In this document: in pieces, positions 62,224 to 64,000 of the stretch
How positions within the stretch are numbered: the stretch's first letter is position 1
Layout of the letters: every line of letters begins with the position of its first letter
Source: Chryseobacterium aquifrigidense
GTDB taxonomy: Bacteria > Bacteroidota > Bacteroidia > Flavobacteriales > Weeksellaceae
Length of the DNA: 64,000 nucleotides
Direction: 5' to 3'
NCBI RefSeq assembly: GCF_006716485.1
Contig: NZ_VFPD01000001.1
Coordinates: 1,021,806 to 1,085,805 of the forward strand
Position numbers and translations under genes: made by a program
The notes under the pieces: generated by a model
What the model saw: the letters and a program-made list of their open reading frames with translations, nothing else
Told to the model about the DNA's origin: nothing
The model's database searches: none

Positions 62224-63147
62224 TTAATGAATGTTTGAGACTAAATTAATGATTTCTTCAAAAGATTCACATTGATAGGTGGAAGAATCGTTAGCAATTA
62301 CCCAAAAAGAGTTTCGAAACTCGAAATTAAGGTCAGACAGGTCTTTTTGGAAGTTTTTTTGAAGCAGAGAATACAACATTTCCTTATGAAACTGCGGTGC
62401 CGAGATATAGGGCGGAATAAAAGTCTCATTGATCTGAAATAACGAAGCGTTGGTGAGTTCATCATGCTGTAGCAAAATGTCCTCAACAATCCCTGAATAC
62501 AGGTGATTTTCCTTTACATACCATATTTTGTCTGCAAACTCTTTGGCCAGCCTCCAGTCGTGTGACGAAAACAGAATAAGCTTGTTCTGTTCCTTAGCTA
62601 GTTTTCTCAGGGTTTTAAGAATAATAATTTTGTTTTTCTCATCCAGATGGGTAGTAGGCTCATCCAGAATGATGATAGGTGAATTTTGAGTAATAGCACG
62701 CCCGATAAAGGCTTTTTGAAGGTTTCCGTCAGAAAGGTTTTTCAGTAGGGTATATCTGTACTGATTCAGATCCAGTTCTTCAATAATATGCGCAACTTCT
62801 TCGCGGTCTTCTTTTTTTAATTCAAAATAAAAAGGGTAGTAGATGTATTTTCCCAGGGAAATAAGATCTTCAACCGTATAATGTTGCGGAACAACCGACT
62901 TTGAAAAGACAATAGCAATATTCTCCGCGATTTCTTTTACCGAAAGATTTTTTACATTTTTTCCATTAATAGCAATTTCCCCATTCTGTAAAGGGAGCTG
63001 ATGCAGAATAGATTTGATCAGTGTTGTTTTTCCCACACCGTTATTACCAATCAAAAGGCATACATCGCCAAGCTTCAAGTCCGCATTGGCATTGGAGATT
63101 AATGTGGTATTGTAACCGATATTTGCCTGTTTGATCTGTAGGTGCAT
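62224..63147 (-). CDS. Iron-siderophore ABC transporter ATP-binding protein (FecE/FhuC-like)
   Basis: 307 residues. Walker A IGNNGVGKTTLIKS, Q-loop region AIVFSKSVVPQHYTVEDLISLGKY (FecE-type FTVxDxVxLGR), signature LSDGNLQKAFIGRAI, Walker B IIILDEPTTHLD, switch FSSHDWR. The extra 50 C-terminal residues after the usual domain are odd but protein-like. The end of a FecCD-type permease lies upstream on the same strand (63937 onward), which confirms an iron-siderophore importer. A broken GxxExxY gene and repeats now separate the two. Confidence 0.9.
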   Translation of the reverse strand: MHLQIKQANIGYNTTLISNANADLKLGDVCLLIGNNGVGKTTLIKSILHQLPLQNGEIAINGKNVKNLSVKEIAENIAIVFSKSVVPQHYTVEDLISLGKYIYYPFYFELKKEDREEVAHIIEELDLNQYRYTLLKNLSDGNLQKAFIGRAITQNSPIIILDEPTTHLDEKNKIIILKTLRKLAKEQNKLILFSSHDWRLAKEFADKIWYVKENHLYSGIVEDILLQHDELTNASLFQINETFIPPYISAPQFHKEMLYSLLQKNFQKDLSDLNFEFRNSFWVIANDSSTYQCESFEEIINLVSNIH

Positions 63148-63159
63148 GTTTTTGTTGGT

Positions 63160-63236
63160 TATACGCGAAGGTGTAAATTGTTTTACAAAAATAATGTTTT
63201 AAGGCGCAAGGAATTTGACTTTGTCAAATTTTTATC
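63160..63236. repeat. Dispersed intergenic repeat, copy 1
   Basis: ACGCGAAGG...TTTTAAGGCGCAAG followed by a hairpin AATTTGAC / GTCAAATT. Same order of parts as at 63730-63815. Confidence 0.6.
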
Positions 63237-63245
63237 CCATTTATT

Positions 63246-63622
63246 TTATAAGTTGTTTACAATTCTTGTGACACCGTTTTTGAAAACATCAGCTTGAAAA
63301 TTGAGAAGCATCCCTAATTTGCAGTTTGACATTTTTAAATAGGTTAATAGCTGAGCTTTATGAGCGGGGCTAATATAATCAACGGTTTTTATTTCTAAAA
63401 TCACTTTGTTTTCAATCATCAGGTCGAGTTTAAATGCGTTCTCTATTTTCAAATCTTCATAAATGATAGGAAGTAATTTTTGTTTTCTACTAAAAATCCT
63501 GCTTTTGTCAATTCGTAGAACATACATTCTTCATATACATGTTCAAAAAGCCCTGCTCCAAGTTTTTTATGAATCTTTAAACCTGTTTCAAAAACTACTT
63601 TTGATAATTCATTTTCTGTCAT
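63246..63622 (-). pseudogene. GxxExxY family gene with a one-base frameshift
   Basis: The ATG at 63622 begins MTENELSKVVFETGLKIHKKLGAGLFEHVYEE (motif GLFEHVY, residues 24-30), continues to GFLVENKNYF and soon stops. The second half continues in another frame: QKLLPIIYEDLKIENAFKLDLMIENKVILEIKTVDYISPAHKAQLLTYLKMSNCKLGMLLNF. Reading GTA-GAA-AAA-CAA restores one frame, so one A is missing in the A4 tract at 63483-63486. The protein belongs to a PD-(D/E)XK-like family of unknown function. Either a true recent mutation or a homopolymer sequencing error. Confidence 0.85.
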
Positions 63623-63936
63623 TGGTGTTGTTTTGTTGGACTTAAATATATGAATAGTTGTTTAATAATTACAAAGACTGTTACTAATGATTTTGGAACA
63701 TAGTATGTCTATTGATGCGAAATGTTGGGTAAACGCGAAGGCGCAAAGGCTTTTAATATTTTGTGTAATATTTTAAGGCGCGAGAAAATCGAAAATTTTC
63801 GGCAAGGGATTGAAGATGTTTTTTGTTTAGAATATTTAAAATATGCGGTTTTCAATTTTATCAGAGATAAAATCTTTGCGTCCTAAAAATATATAGGTTT
63901 AAAAGTTTCTTGCGTCTTTGCGTTTTCCAACAAAAA
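63623..63936. other. Intergenic region full of dispersed repeats
   Basis: 314 bp with no gene. Holds repeat copy 2 (63730 onward), the hairpin GAAAAT / ATTTTC near 63783-63799, a motif TTTTATC-AGA-GATAAAATC also present at 6431-6449, and an outward-facing TTGCGTCTTTGCGTTT at 63910-63925. Confidence 0.6.
63730..63925. repeat. Dispersed intergenic repeat, copy 2, with inverted flanks
   Basis: Begins AAACGCGAAGGCGCAAAGG (63733) and ends TTGCGTCTTTGCGTTT (63910), which is its near reverse complement. Inside is TTTTAAGGCGCGAG, shared with copy 1. Confidence 0.65.
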
Positions 63937-64000
63937 TTAAACTTTATTCTGTTTCAGAAGCATCACCAGAATCACAGGAATTCCAAATACGGAACTTACA
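63937..64000 (-). CDS. C-terminal end of a FecCD-type iron-siderophore permease (cut by window)
   Basis: The minus-strand frame ending at TAA 63937 reads VSSVFGIPVILVMLLKQNKV. The GxPxxxxLL ending is that of FecCD/BtuC-type permeases. It has the same direction as the ABC ATPase downstream, with which it would form one importer. Only 20 codons are visible. Confidence 0.7.
   Translation of the reverse strand, partial: VSSVFGIPVILVMLLKQNKV

Noticed and set aside
1..64000. CRISPR array or defence island
   Set aside because: No regularly spaced direct repeats with unique spacers and no Cas, restriction or abortive-infection genes were seen; the 15-bp repeats at 57 kb have no spacers.

Overview
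The window looks like a chromosomal piece of a Chryseobacterium-like member of the Flavobacteriia (Weeksellaceae). The signs are AT-rich DNA, several good matches to the Bacteroidetes -7 promoter box (TAnnTTTG), secreted proteins with type IX secretion (T9SS) C-terminal sorting domains, two TonB-dependent receptors, a DUF2490 protein, a GxxExxY protein, a four-helix-bundle protein and a REP-associated tyrosine transposase (RAYT). I see no prophage, CRISPR array, rRNA operon or restriction/defence island. This is an ordinary core-plus-accessory chromosome with small repeat-borne insertions.

Layout, left part. 1-10.7 kb: a cut-off amidohydrolase lipoprotein; a membrane pyrophosphatase fused to an OmpA domain; a PLP aminotransferase; an M28 peptidase lipoprotein; a GNAT/VOC/endonuclease V-like cluster; a thiolase behind two TetR-type palindromes; and a GEVED/T9SS secreted protein. 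10.8-22.1 kb: a SWIM/SNF2 helicase, then a regulator-rich stretch with three AraC-type activators, an SDR, two MFS pumps, an HD hydrolase and an NTF2-like protein. Four promoters here carry direct repeats spaced exactly 21 bp. 22.3-30.7 kb: a photolyase, then a minus-strand operon (small Cys/His/Met-rich exported protein, siderophore-type TonB receptor, two ABC-2 permeases, ATPase) that looks like a metal or metallophore locus, then a Rid-family protein.

Layout, middle. 30.7-36.5 kb is a scarred accessory region. It has a duplicated promoter-terminator unit around a two-repeat T9SS protein, a CocE-type hydrolase, the severed C-terminus of an M1 aminopeptidase, and a TetR/VOC pair sharing twin operators. 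36.7-42.6 kb: a CHASE3 hybrid histidine kinase, a tail-fibre-like exported protein, a small lipoprotein and tRNA-Arg(CCT). 43-50.4 kb: S41 peptidase, epoxide hydrolase, NAD(P)-binding protein, Tam-like methyltransferase and uvrA.

Layout, right part. 51-54.9 kb: a TonB receptor with a DUF2490 protein, an HD phosphohydrolase, a YegP-like protein and a small exported protein. 55-62.2 kb is a fatty-acid beta-oxidation operon in the order marR-fadN-fadA-fadE. Two of its gene junctions have been entered by repeat-flanked single-gene cassettes: a RAYT with REP sequences, and a four-helix-bundle gene with 15-bp tandem repeats. marR sits behind a 34-bp perfect palindrome and a second 20-bp one with the same core. 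62.2-64 kb: an iron-siderophore ABC ATPase, a frameshifted GxxExxY gene, dispersed repeats and the end of a FecCD-type permease.

The most interesting items are the two cassette insertions in the fad operon, the shared 21-bp-spaced repeat grammar of the AraC cluster, the promoter-terminator ghost unit near 31 kb, the M1 peptidase remnant, and the metal-type operon. None is proof of a new system; each is framed below with a decisive check.
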